A stretch of DNA of 64,000 nt from Cycloclasticus sp. (lineage in GTDB: Bacteria > Pseudomonadota > Gammaproteobacteria > Methylococcales > Cycloclasticaceae): assembly GCA_040743155.1 (NCBI GenBank), contig JBFLJU010000001.1, positions 992,001 to 1,056,000 of the forward strand, in the 5' to 3' direction. Position numbers and translations under genes: made by a program. The notes beneath the pieces were generated by a model, which was given only the letters and a program-made list of their open reading frames with translations, had not been told where the DNA came from and did not search any database. Positions 54,399 through 64,000 of this stretch are shown here, piece after piece. How positions within the stretch are numbered: position 1 is the first letter of the stretch; the number at the start of each line of letters is the position of its first letter.

Positions 54399-55310
54399 AT
54401 GAACGATCACATCATAAAGTCAAACCGGCACAAACAGCTTAGATCTTTTTGTATGGCTGCAAAGGTAGGTGGGTTCTCAAAAGCTGCCGATTTATTACAG
54501 TTGAGCCAACCATCCGTCTCTTTGCAAATTCAGGGCCTAGAAAAGGAGCTTAAGGCTAAACTATTCACTAGAAATGGTCCCAAAATCACCTTAACAGACG
54601 CAGGTAAAAAATTACTTGAACTGGCAAAGCCTCTCGTTGAACAAATGGACAGCTTACCTACTCGATTTAAGGCCGTTCATAACCCCGAAGAAACCACCGA
54701 AATTAATATAGCTGCAGGGGAAGCCAGCATCTTGTACTTACTGCCAAGTATTATTGAAACGTTTAAACAGCGCTACCCAAATGTTCATATACGGCTGCAT
54801 AACGTATCGGGTAAATCCGGTGTTGAAGCCATTAGGAATAATGAAGTGGACTTTGCGGTAGGCCCAATGCTCGAAGTACCTGCTGATATTATCTATAAAC
54901 AGGTTTACCGCTTTGTGCCCGTACTCATCATGCCCTTTGGTCACCCTCTTGCGTCTATGGAAGACGTGAGCTTGCGCGATATTGTTCAATACGAGCTGAT
55001 TTTACCGCCAAAACACCTAAATACTTGGCGCATCGTTGATGATGTATTACAGAAACATAAATTAAGTTATAAAACGTCACTAGAAGCTTGGAGTTGGGAA
55101 ATTATTAAAAAGTACGTAGAGCTAGGCTTGGGCTTATCTATCGTTACCAGCGTCTCCTTAACCGGTAATGAGCAACTTATTGCCAAGCCATTATCAAAAT
55201 ATTTTCCTGATTATTATTATGGAGTTACGATGAAAAGGAAGGGCAACCTATCATTACCAGCTAAGAACTTTATTGAACTGATTGACCCGAGTTTTTTTCA
55301 AGCCTCTTAA
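54399..55310 (+). CDS. LysR-type transcriptional regulator, probable regulator of aceBA
   Basis: A 303-residue LysR protein with an N-terminal winged helix-turn-helix (about 8-68; FSKAADLLQLSQPSVSLQIQ is the recognition region) and a periplasmic-binding-like effector domain. I start at ATG 54399 (MNDHIIKS); ATG 54390 in the same frame is possible, and neither has a good ribosome site. Being divergent from aceBA, it most likely controls the glyoxylate shunt, perhaps with an acyl-CoA or organic-acid effector. Confidence 0.85.
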   Translation: MNDHIIKSNRHKQLRSFCMAAKVGGFSKAADLLQLSQPSVSLQIQGLEKELKAKLFTRNGPKITLTDAGKKLLELAKPLVEQMDSLPTRFKAVHNPEETTEINIAAGEASILYLLPSIIETFKQRYPNVHIRLHNVSGKSGVEAIRNNEVDFAVGPMLEVPADIIYKQVYRFVPVLIMPFGHPLASMEDVSLRDIVQYELILPPKHLNTWRIVDDVLQKHKLSYKTSLEAWSWEIIKKYVELGLGLSIVTSVSLTGNEQLIAKPLSKYFPDYYYGVTMKRKGNLSLPAKNFIELIDPSFFQAS

Positions 55311-55540
55311 CGACTATTACCCTAGATAGAGCAATTTCAAGAATGCCATGCCCCTGTGGCTAGCGTGACACATAAGCACCTAAGAACACAAAACTGAGAC
55401 CGTGCTTACGTTACTAATAATAGCAACAGCAATACTACTAACCACAACTATAGTTGTGAGCGTATCGATCAGCGCCATAATCGCTTCCATTCACTCACTT
55501 ATCTAGTAAAAGTCTGACGAGCAACGGCTCATCTAATCCC

Positions 55541-56722
55541 TTAATGGTAGCTGGAGTGTTGCAACCTATCCAGAGGCTTTGCTAACAGTAAAATTGCCCC
55601 CGACATGGCTAGATAAAAGAAATAAACAGACTGCCAATCAAACGCCTCGCCCATTAATAGGCCAACAAAAGGCGTTCCTAATAAAATCCCAACTCCCTGC
55701 CCTGTCACAACAATACCTAGCACTAAGCCAATGTTTTTAGGGTTTGCTGGCATACGTGGTGCCTGCGCAAAAACAGCGGTGGGAATCATGCCTATCGTTA
55801 CGCCGAGGAAAGCCAGTAACAACAAGCCCATGCCATCGGTATATTGAAAATTAAATACTATGCTAAAAATTAAGGCGACTAGGCAAGTTGGGTAGATCAT
55901 CATCTGCGTGGGCCTAATACCCCGATGAATTAACACACTGCAAAGTGCACAGCCTGGGATAACACTCAGAGGCAACAAGGAACTAACCCATAAGGCGGAG
56001 TAATTAGTCAATTGGTGATTATTGATTAAATAAGACGGTAGAAAAGTTAATAAACTAAAAAGAACACAGGCAAAACAGACAAATACGGAGCTTAGAACGA
56101 CAGCACCAAATACAAATTCTTTTGAATTACCCTCATTATTAGCTTTCACCGACTTAAACGAAATATCGGGGATATACCGTAAAAGGAATAATAATGGTAT
56201 TGCCAGTATGCCCGTGGAAAACCACAACCAACGCCAGCCTAGTTCTTGAAGAATAAGCGGCGCTGATAAAAACACAATAAAGCTGCCAGCGGGTATCCAA
56301 ACTGACCAGACACCCATACTTAAGCCGGTATCCGTTGGCTTGGAAAGGTGCGAGATAAGTGTAGGGGCGCAAACCGAAATTAAAATAATAGCAATCCCTT
56401 CAATCACCCGAATAGCCATAATGCTCGCAGAAGATTCTACTAAAAAACTAAAAGAAGCCGAAAAGAACAGTAACAACAAGGCTATTTGTAATATTCTTTT
56501 TGAACCATATTGTTGCGAAAGCCTACCGGCAATAATGCCTAGTAAAACGGTGGCAATCGATACTGAGGACATGATCCAACCCACTTGAACAGCGCTTAAC
56601 GCCAACTCACGTTGTATAACGAGTAAAGCGGGGCTTGCTTTTGTAATGGCGATAGAGGCTACCACACCAATAATAAAGGTTAGACCGATACCGACCCAAT
56701 GCGTTGATTCCCTCTTATTCAT
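55541..56722 (-). CDS. MFS transporter, CynX/NimT-like
   Basis: A 393-residue inner-membrane protein with twelve hydrophobic segments. MFS marks include GIIAGRLSQQYGSKR after helix 2 and AGSFIVFLSAPLIL in the middle. General layout recalls CynX/NimT-type transporters of small anions, but the substrate cannot be read from sequence. It stands alone, with 230 bases of apparently empty sequence on its 3' side. Confidence 0.8.
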   Translation of the reverse strand: MNKRESTHWVGIGLTFIIGVVASIAITKASPALLVIQRELALSAVQVGWIMSSVSIATVLLGIIAGRLSQQYGSKRILQIALLLLFFSASFSFLVESSASIMAIRVIEGIAIILISVCAPTLISHLSKPTDTGLSMGVWSVWIPAGSFIVFLSAPLILQELGWRWLWFSTGILAIPLLFLLRYIPDISFKSVKANNEGNSKEFVFGAVVLSSVFVCFACVLFSLLTFLPSYLINNHQLTNYSALWVSSLLPLSVIPGCALCSVLIHRGIRPTQMMIYPTCLVALIFSIVFNFQYTDGMGLLLLAFLGVTIGMIPTAVFAQAPRMPANPKNIGLVLGIVVTGQGVGILLGTPFVGLLMGEAFDWQSVYFFYLAMSGAILLLAKPLDRLQHSSYH

Positions 56723-56783
56723 AACTATTCCTTAGGTGCTTTTTGATGGCGCTACTCTTGCCTAAAGTGCTATACATTACAAG

Positions 56784-57251
56784 TCATACTTTATATTCGG
56801 TGGATTCACAGCTATCTACATATTCCCTAAATCCATCGTTATAAAACTCTTTCCTAATGTTCCATACATAAAAGACGGGTGGTGAGCCCATAAATGAAGC
56901 GTACTGCTTAGTAATCGATCTCCACAAATCATCATCAAGTCTGCCACTCTTATTCATAATGTAGGCTTCTTCCCAAACACGTAGGAGTTGATTCATAGAG
57001 CTAACAAGTATGAACCTTTCCTTTTCATCAAGTGAACCTATATCTTTTATACCTTTGATAACGATATCAGCCAGCCCCTCTTCGGAAAATTTTCCAATAT
57101 TTTCTCGGAAGGCCGCAGCTATTTCATGCATTGCTAAGGCATGCGTTTCCTTGCTTTGCACTCTAATTTGGAGGGATAGGTACACTAACGATACCACGAC
57201 TGCGAAAGCCGCCACTATGTCACTAATAGCTCCAATTGCACCCCAATTCAT
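56784..57251 (-). CDS. Unknown membrane-anchored protein
   Basis: A 155-residue protein with one N-terminal membrane helix (about 8-28, IGAISDIVAAFAVVVSLVYLS), after which a helical soluble part follows (SLQIRVQSKETHALAMHEI, LRVWEEAYIMNKSGRLDDDLW). This one-helix layout with a YLSLQIR segment is common in uncharacterised marine proteobacterial proteins. No function can be given. Confidence 0.55.
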   Translation of the reverse strand: MNWGAIGAISDIVAAFAVVVSLVYLSLQIRVQSKETHALAMHEIAAAFRENIGKFSEEGLADIVIKGIKDIGSLDEKERFILVSSMNQLLRVWEEAYIMNKSGRLDDDLWRSITKQYASFMGSPPVFYVWNIRKEFYNDGFREYVDSCESTEYKV

Positions 57252-57296
57252 AAAACACCTCTCACGTCGTTGTAAAAAGAAAATGCCTCGTTAAAA

Positions 57297-58004
57297 TTAA
57301 AGAGGATAGTTAATGGGAACACAGCCGCGCCCATAAAGCCCCGGTTTAACCTCTGCGTATTTTTCTGCGTTTTTAAAGGCTGGCCCTGCTCTCATACGCT
57401 CTAGATACGCCAAGGTCCTTGGTGAATTACCTGTTTTTAAATCCATAAGACCCCATGAGTCGCCCATGTGTAGGCTAAAGCCGCACATAGTATCGGCCAC
57501 GCTAAAGCCACTGTCTAAAAGGTAATCGCTACCGTGCTTTTCAAAATGAGATTCAAAATGTGCAACGTTTTCCCTTAAAACATTTTGCATGGGCTCAATT
57601 ATCTCAGATTGCAGGTTCTTCAACTCCTTTCCGTTCCCCATAAGTAAATGGAAAAGAGGCATTCGAAAGGTAAGGCATGTTTCTGCCATTGCAATCCACT
57701 GCAACATTTCTAGACGCTCATCAGGGTCGCCCAGTAGTTGATGGTGCGCCTGATACCTTTCAGCAATGACTTGTGAAATAACGCCAGACTCTCCAATTTC
57801 ATGGCCATCCATTTGTAATGTGGGGATTTTATGTGAACGTATAACGCCGTACTTCTGCATTTGCGGCGCATAAGGCAGCCCTGGGGTTAGCATACAGACT
57901 TCGAAGTCGTCGACTCCAAGTTCTTCAAGAAGCCAAACACATCGAAAGGCCCGTGAATGGCCGTAACTTTGTATTGCCATATGAAACAACCTTAAACTAG
58001 ACAT
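57297..58004 (-). CDS. Glutathione S-transferase family protein
   Basis: A 235-residue cytosolic GST-like protein: N-terminal thioredoxin fold (about 7-85; HKIPTLQMDGHEIGESGVISQVI is the glutathione-binding cis-Pro and Glu-Ser segment) and an all-helical C-terminal domain. The start of the fold, SYGHSRAFRC, puts Ser or His near the thiol. Substrate unknown. Confidence 0.82.
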   Translation of the reverse strand: MSSLRLFHMAIQSYGHSRAFRCVWLLEELGVDDFEVCMLTPGLPYAPQMQKYGVIRSHKIPTLQMDGHEIGESGVISQVIAERYQAHHQLLGDPDERLEMLQWIAMAETCLTFRMPLFHLLMGNGKELKNLQSEIIEPMQNVLRENVAHFESHFEKHGSDYLLDSGFSVADTMCGFSLHMGDSWGLMDLKTGNSPRTLAYLERMRAGPAFKNAEKYAEVKPGLYGRGCVPINYPL

Positions 58005-58159
58005 AAAGCTAACTCCTGTTTTAGCTAAATTGTAATGAGAAGCTTGTACCTGCAGATGAAAATTACAAGCTTGATGGTAACGTAAGAAAGCTAAAATGAG
58101 GATTTTTTATCAGACGTTTTATTCTATAATATTTAATTCATAATTATTGTTGCCCCCGT

Positions 58160-58609
58160 ATGATCTGGAAACCAAATGTCACCGTAGCCTCTATTGTGGA
58201 GCTAAACGGCAAGTTTTTAATGGTTGAGGAAGAGTCACCTTCGGGTCCAGTATTAAACCAACCAGCAGGACATTTAGAACCGAATGAAAGCGTTGAGGCA
58301 GCCGTTATTCGTGAAACACTAGAAGAAACGGGTTATCGCTTTACACCTGAAGCGATTGTTGGGTCTTATTTATGGCATAACGGAGACAACGAGACGACCT
58401 ACTTTCGGAGCACTTTCTCTGGCTCTGTGTGTGAGAAAAACGTCGAGACGAAGCTTGATGAAGGAATTATTCGCGCGCTTTGGATGGCACACGAGGACAT
58501 TCTAGCAAACCAAGACAGGTTGAGAAGCCCTATCATTTTAGAAAGCATCAACGACTACCTTGCCGGTAAAAAATACCCATTAGACATGATAAAGTCTTTC
58601 ATTAAATAG
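58160..58609 (+). CDS. nudJ: NUDIX phosphatase NudJ
   Basis: A 149-residue nucleotide/thiamine-pyrophosphate phosphatase. The Nudix box is GHLEPNESVEAAVIRETLEE plus TGY, with all catalytic Glu residues. Position directly before mnmA (21-base gap) is the same as for E. coli nudJ (ymfB). Confidence 0.9.
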   Translation: MIWKPNVTVASIVELNGKFLMVEEESPSGPVLNQPAGHLEPNESVEAAVIRETLEETGYRFTPEAIVGSYLWHNGDNETTYFRSTFSGSVCEKNVETKLDEGIIRALWMAHEDILANQDRLRSPIILESINDYLAGKKYPLDMIKSFIK

Positions 58610-58630
58610 TCCTTTTAACTCTTTGTTTCT

Positions 58631-61118
<2,488 letters not shown>

Positions 61119-61235
61119 AGTGTGACGGAGTTCATGGTTTGTTAAGGTTTACTTGCTATAGTTAATTCAACAAGGCGGTTTGAAGAGCTTATTTCTCTCC
61201 CTCTCCCCTTTTTAAGCTTTACGCCTTGTACACTT

Positions 61236-61264
61236 AACCGAATCGTTTGATTCGGTTTTTTTTT
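61236..61264 (+). terminator. Terminator after purB
   Basis: AACCGAATC pairs perfectly with GATTCGGTT around GTTT and is followed by a T run. Confidence 0.92.
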
Positions 61265-61334
61265 GCTTTATTTGCAATTAGATAAAAGCACTGGTTAACT
61301 ATTCTTATCAATTAAACTTATTGAGGATCTTCTA

Positions 61335-61853
61335 ATGTCAACCTATGAACTAGAGCACGCTGTTTTTAGAAAAACAGAAGCAATCTTCAATTTAATGTCT
61401 TTTGAAGAAGACATACTGGCATTAGTCTCTTTGATCAATCAATGCCGGTCAAGCATAAGCATTTACAGCCACACCTTAAACCCCACTGTTTTCGATACAG
61501 AGCCTGTTATTTCTGCTTTTGAAAAATTTTGTTTAAAAAACTCTAGAACCAAGGTCAATATCCTAGTGAACGAAAGTCGCCCCATAACTCGCATCTCGCA
61601 TCGTTTACTCGGGTTATCTCACCGGCATTCAAGTAGTATTTTTTTCAAAAAAATAGACTCGGTGGTTTCTTCGCGTGAAGATGATTTTGTCTGCTTTGAC
61701 AGAAGTGCATATTTCCAACTACCGAACCATCAACATTATGCAGGGATTTGTAACTTCGCCGATGCTGAAAATACGGCTAGGTTTTTATCTTATTTTAAAG
61801 AGGCTTGGGAGCAAAGCGCGCCTGACATTGAGCTTCGTTCAATACCACTATGA
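61335..61853 (+). CDS. Unknown conserved protein downstream of purB
   Basis: A 172-residue soluble protein without signal peptide. Segments such as SFEEDILALVSLINQCRSSISIYSH and TKVNILVNESRPI, HRLLGLSHRHSSSI recall a small conserved family found near purB in gammaproteobacteria, with a phospholipase-D-like or alpha/beta layout, but no catalytic residues can be named. Ribosome site GAGGA upstream. It overlaps the next gene by four bases, so the two are coupled. Confidence 0.6.
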   Translation: MSTYELEHAVFRKTEAIFNLMSFEEDILALVSLINQCRSSISIYSHTLNPTVFDTEPVISAFEKFCLKNSRTKVNILVNESRPITRISHRLLGLSHRHSSSIFFKKIDSVVSSREDDFVCFDRSAYFQLPNHQHYAGICNFADAENTARFLSYFKEAWEQSAPDIELRSIPL

Positions 61854-62671
61854 TTAAAATATTAGCCGCCACGATACTTTTCGCCTTGGCAACACCCGTG
61901 CTAGCTGAGCTAACGTTTTATTCATTAAGCCATAGAGCGCCAGAGGATATCATTCCCGCCATCAGGCCTTTTTTACAGCCTGGTGAAACCATCGGTGCAG
62001 GTTATAATGAACTAATACTTCGCGTCGAGCCTGAAAACATGGCGGATATCAAAAAACTCATCAAAAAACTGGACCAACCCGCACATCGCCTTATTATTTA
62101 TGTAAACCGTGATGGTCAGTTTAATCGACAAACAGAAGGCTACAACGTCAACAATCGCATTAATATTGGTGTCGGTTCAGATCTAAAAAGCTCGTATAAA
62201 GGCCGCGTAAAAATCTACAGTACAAAAGATAATTCAAGTAATAAAAACAACCAAACGATTCAGGTATTAGAAGGTCACACAGCGCATATTTCTGAAGGCG
62301 TAAGCGAACCGATTACAGATATTCAAGTTCAGCAGTACGGCAATCATAGTCATATATCAAGTTCAACAAACTACCAAGAAGCATCCAATGGTTTTTACGT
62401 TACACCCCGCTTAGCTAACGGCTCGGTTATTTTAGAAATTGCCCCTTGGTATGAAGACCCCTTATCTAAAAACAGAACATCCGCTGAATTTACTCGTGCC
62501 TCTAGTGTTATACGAGGTCGTTTGAACACTTGGATTCAATTGGCGGGTATTGATGATACTTCGACCCAAACATCATCGAAAATATTGGGTCGGCACGCAC
62601 AAACAACTAAACAAAAGAACACTATTTGGGTGAAGGTAGTTGATTTGGATCAAAAAACTTTAAACGATTAA
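61850..62671 (+). CDS. Exported protein with secretin N-domain-like (NolW) fold
   Basis: A 273-residue protein with a signal peptide (about 1-19, cleaved after VLA). Residues 20-80 follow the N1/NolW-type fold of secretins (YSLSHRAPEDIIPAIRPFL, then IGAGYNELILRV and DIKKLIKKLDQP). The rest is beta-rich (TIQVLEGHTAHISEG, VTPRLANGSVILEIAPWYED), much like the region before a secretin pore, but no pore domain is present. It might be a stand-alone periplasmic partner of a secretion system. It overlaps the preceding gene by four bases. Confidence 0.7.
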   Translation: MIKILAATILFALATPVLAELTFYSLSHRAPEDIIPAIRPFLQPGETIGAGYNELILRVEPENMADIKKLIKKLDQPAHRLIIYVNRDGQFNRQTEGYNVNNRINIGVGSDLKSSYKGRVKIYSTKDNSSNKNNQTIQVLEGHTAHISEGVSEPITDIQVQQYGNHSHISSSTNYQEASNGFYVTPRLANGSVILEIAPWYEDPLSKNRTSAEFTRASSVIRGRLNTWIQLAGIDDTSTQTSSKILGRHAQTTKQKNTIWVKVVDLDQKTLND

Positions 62672-62736
62672 CGCTGATTTTTTCAAGGTGCTGAAATATA
62701 GCATGCGGACTTGAAGCGACTGTTCGAGTTAAATTG

Positions 62737-62763
62737 AGTGCTTTCTAGCACTATCGGTTTTTT
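62737..62763 (+). terminator. Possible weak terminator
   Basis: AGTGCT pairs with AGCACT around TTCT; a T run begins five bases after. It would end the secretin-domain gene unit. The gap 62672-62936 between convergent genes otherwise shows nothing. Confidence 0.35.
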
Positions 62764-62936
62764 ATTCAACACCCGAGCGACAGTGGTTTATTGCGGCTAA
62801 ATTCTTTGCGCTGTTTTATTACAGTAAATTATTGCTTATGCATGCTTCACCTATTATTCCAATAACCTGCTTAATTCCAGCTATTTGTTGGCTCATTTTG
62901 GTATGTTGGCGTTTATTACATCTAAAGAGCTGATCA

Positions 62937-64000
62937 TTATTTAGGCAAGATAATAATCCACCGCTGACCACCTAAATCGCTACTAGTGGACTCAAGCGTC
63001 CCTTTGTACAGTGACACTAATTCGTTTACTACCGCTAAACCGATACCATGTCCTTTAGTCGTTTCATCAGCACGAATACCGCGTTGCAATACACTATCAA
63101 GCTTATCCAGAGGAATACCTGGCCCATCGTCTTCAATGATGATTTGTATGCCTAATGCTTCGCCTTCTTTGTTAGTAAGTATTTGCACGCTAATATTCAC
63201 CGATGATTTGGCCCATTTATAGGCGTTATCTAACAAATTCCCAAATAACTCGAACATATCGCCCTTTTCCGCATTAAATTTAATGCTTGCATCAACACTG
63301 CTAACAATGGATAGCTGTTTTTCGAGATAAACTTTGTCTAGCGATGTTGTTATTTGCTGAATAACCGGTTTAACGTGCAAAGGTGCCGCTAAGGTTTGGT
63401 GCCCTTTAGCGGCTGCTTTTTGCAACTGATAATCTACCAACTGGCGCATTTGCAGGGTTTGTGATTCTAGTGTTTTTATATCGTCAGTGGACAAGTTGTT
63501 TTGCCCATATAAGCCCGTTAAGACAGATAATGGGGTTTTTAAACTATGCGCCAAATCTGCAAGCGTATTTCTATAGCGTTTTAAATGCGTACGCTCATTA
63601 TCGATCAGCCTGTTTAGCGTATTGGCAATATCCTTCAATTCCTCGCTGTAATGGTTTGCAAGGTGTTGCGCATCGCCCTGTTGAATTTTTTCAAGGTCCG
63701 ACACAATGTGCCGTAAAGGTTGAAGGCTTACTCTAATAATCCAAAACTGAATAATGATTAATAATAAACTGATGCCACCGAGCCATTGCCATAAAACAGA
63801 CCTAAAACCCGCAACTTGAGAATCAACACTCTGAGTTGATTCTATAACAACAAATTCAAACGCACTGGACTGACCAAACGGACTTTCTAAAATCGCTTTA
63901 TAGTGAAGCTCAACATTAGAGACCTGATCTAAGCGATTGTTTAGAAATGTTTTTTCTCCGGGGGATAAGTTTTTAACAGGTGTTATGCTTTCACCGGCTG
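62937..64000 (-). CDS. PhoQ-like sensor histidine kinase (partial, start beyond window)
   Basis: The frame runs from TAA at 62937-62939 to the right edge without a stop, so the gene is cut. Visible in order (protein direction): periplasmic sensor part, a transmembrane helix (about 63730-63800), HAMP-like linker, H-box ADLAHSLKTPLSVL with the phosphorylated His, N-box NLLDNAYKWAK, and G-boxes EDDGPGI and KGHGIGLAVV. Overall it resembles PhoQ. A partner response regulator would be expected outside the window, upstream on this strand. Confidence 0.85.
   Translation of the reverse strand, partial: AGESITPVKNLSPGEKTFLNNRLDQVSNVELHYKAILESPFGQSSAFEFVVIESTQSVDSQVAGFRSVLWQWLGGISLLLIIIQFWIIRVSLQPLRHIVSDLEKIQQGDAQHLANHYSEELKDIANTLNRLIDNERTHLKRYRNTLADLAHSLKTPLSVLTGLYGQNNLSTDDIKTLESQTLQMRQLVDYQLQKAAAKGHQTLAAPLHVKPVIQQITTSLDKVYLEKQLSIVSSVDASIKFNAEKGDMFELFGNLLDNAYKWAKSSVNISVQILTNKEGEALGIQIIIEDDGPGIPLDKLDSVLQRGIRADETTKGHGIGLAVVNELVSLYKGTLESTSSDLGGQRWIIILPK

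Overview
The window looks like chromosomal DNA of a marine, moderately AT-rich gammaproteobacterium. The gene orders lon-hupB-(tRNAs)-ppiD, mltD/yafS-rnhA-dnaQ, trxB-aat-bpt-infA/clpA-clpS and nudJ-mnmA-purB are classic for that class. A NahE/PhnE-type hydratase-aldolase used in polycyclic-aromatic breakdown and a glyoxylate shunt (aceBA) suggest a hydrocarbon degrader of the Cycloclasticus type; the genus is an inference from this context only.

Layout. 1-2.2 kb: a DUF350 membrane protein and an M50-like membrane protease. 2.2-7.3 kb: lon behind a heat-shock-like promoter, hupB behind a strong sigma-70 promoter, tRNA-Val, tRNA-Asp, terminator, ppiD. 7.3-15.9 kb: one tight cluster on the plus strand holding a dicarboxylate/amino-acid symporter and a complete peptide ABC importer (binding lipoprotein, two permeases, double ATPase), with serB lodged inside it. 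16-22.5 kb: mltD, a YafS-like methyltransferase, rnhA, dnaQ, a periplasmic rhodanese, an unknown Cys-rich protein, gltX. 22.5-23.1 kb: tRNA-Ala and tRNA-Glu followed by an imperfect 247-bp tandem duplication that leaves a broken tRNA-Ala and a second intact tRNA-Glu. 23.1-24.5 kb: a gene graveyard with a clear C-terminal ManC relic. 24.6-26.5 kb: umuDC, with an unusually long UmuD.

26.89-41.88 kb is the main find: a 15-kb Tn3-family transposon with 39-bp terminal inverted repeats (32/39 identical) and flanking CTAGTG direct repeats. It carries tnpA at its right end, a tyrosine recombinase at its left end next to a 38-bp dif-like palindrome, and between them a nickel/cobalt/zinc-type efflux island: an RcnR-like repressor with a visible operator, DmeF, a GDCCVxC protein, a second small CDF protein, CzcABC-type RND genes and a CzcI-like periplasmic protein. 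An SprT-like metallopeptidase and a small unknown ORF are also aboard. The target lay between umuC and the hydratase-aldolase gene.

42-49.6 kb: hydratase-aldolase, alanine dehydrogenase, trxB, and the N-end-rule set aat, bpt (tagging) with clpA, clpS (degradation) around infA. 49.6-50.3 kb: four copies of a 57-bp repeat, related to sequence just upstream of gltX, and a decayed piece of a second isocitrate lyase gene. 50.3-55.3 kb: an ADP-ribosyltransferase-like protein, aceA, aceB and a divergent LysR regulator separated from aceB by a 12-bp-arm inverted repeat. 55.5-64 kb: an MFS transporter, an unknown membrane-anchored protein, a GST, nudJ, mnmA, purB, two linked unknown genes (one with a secretin N-domain-like fold) and a PhoQ-like histidine kinase cut by the window edge.
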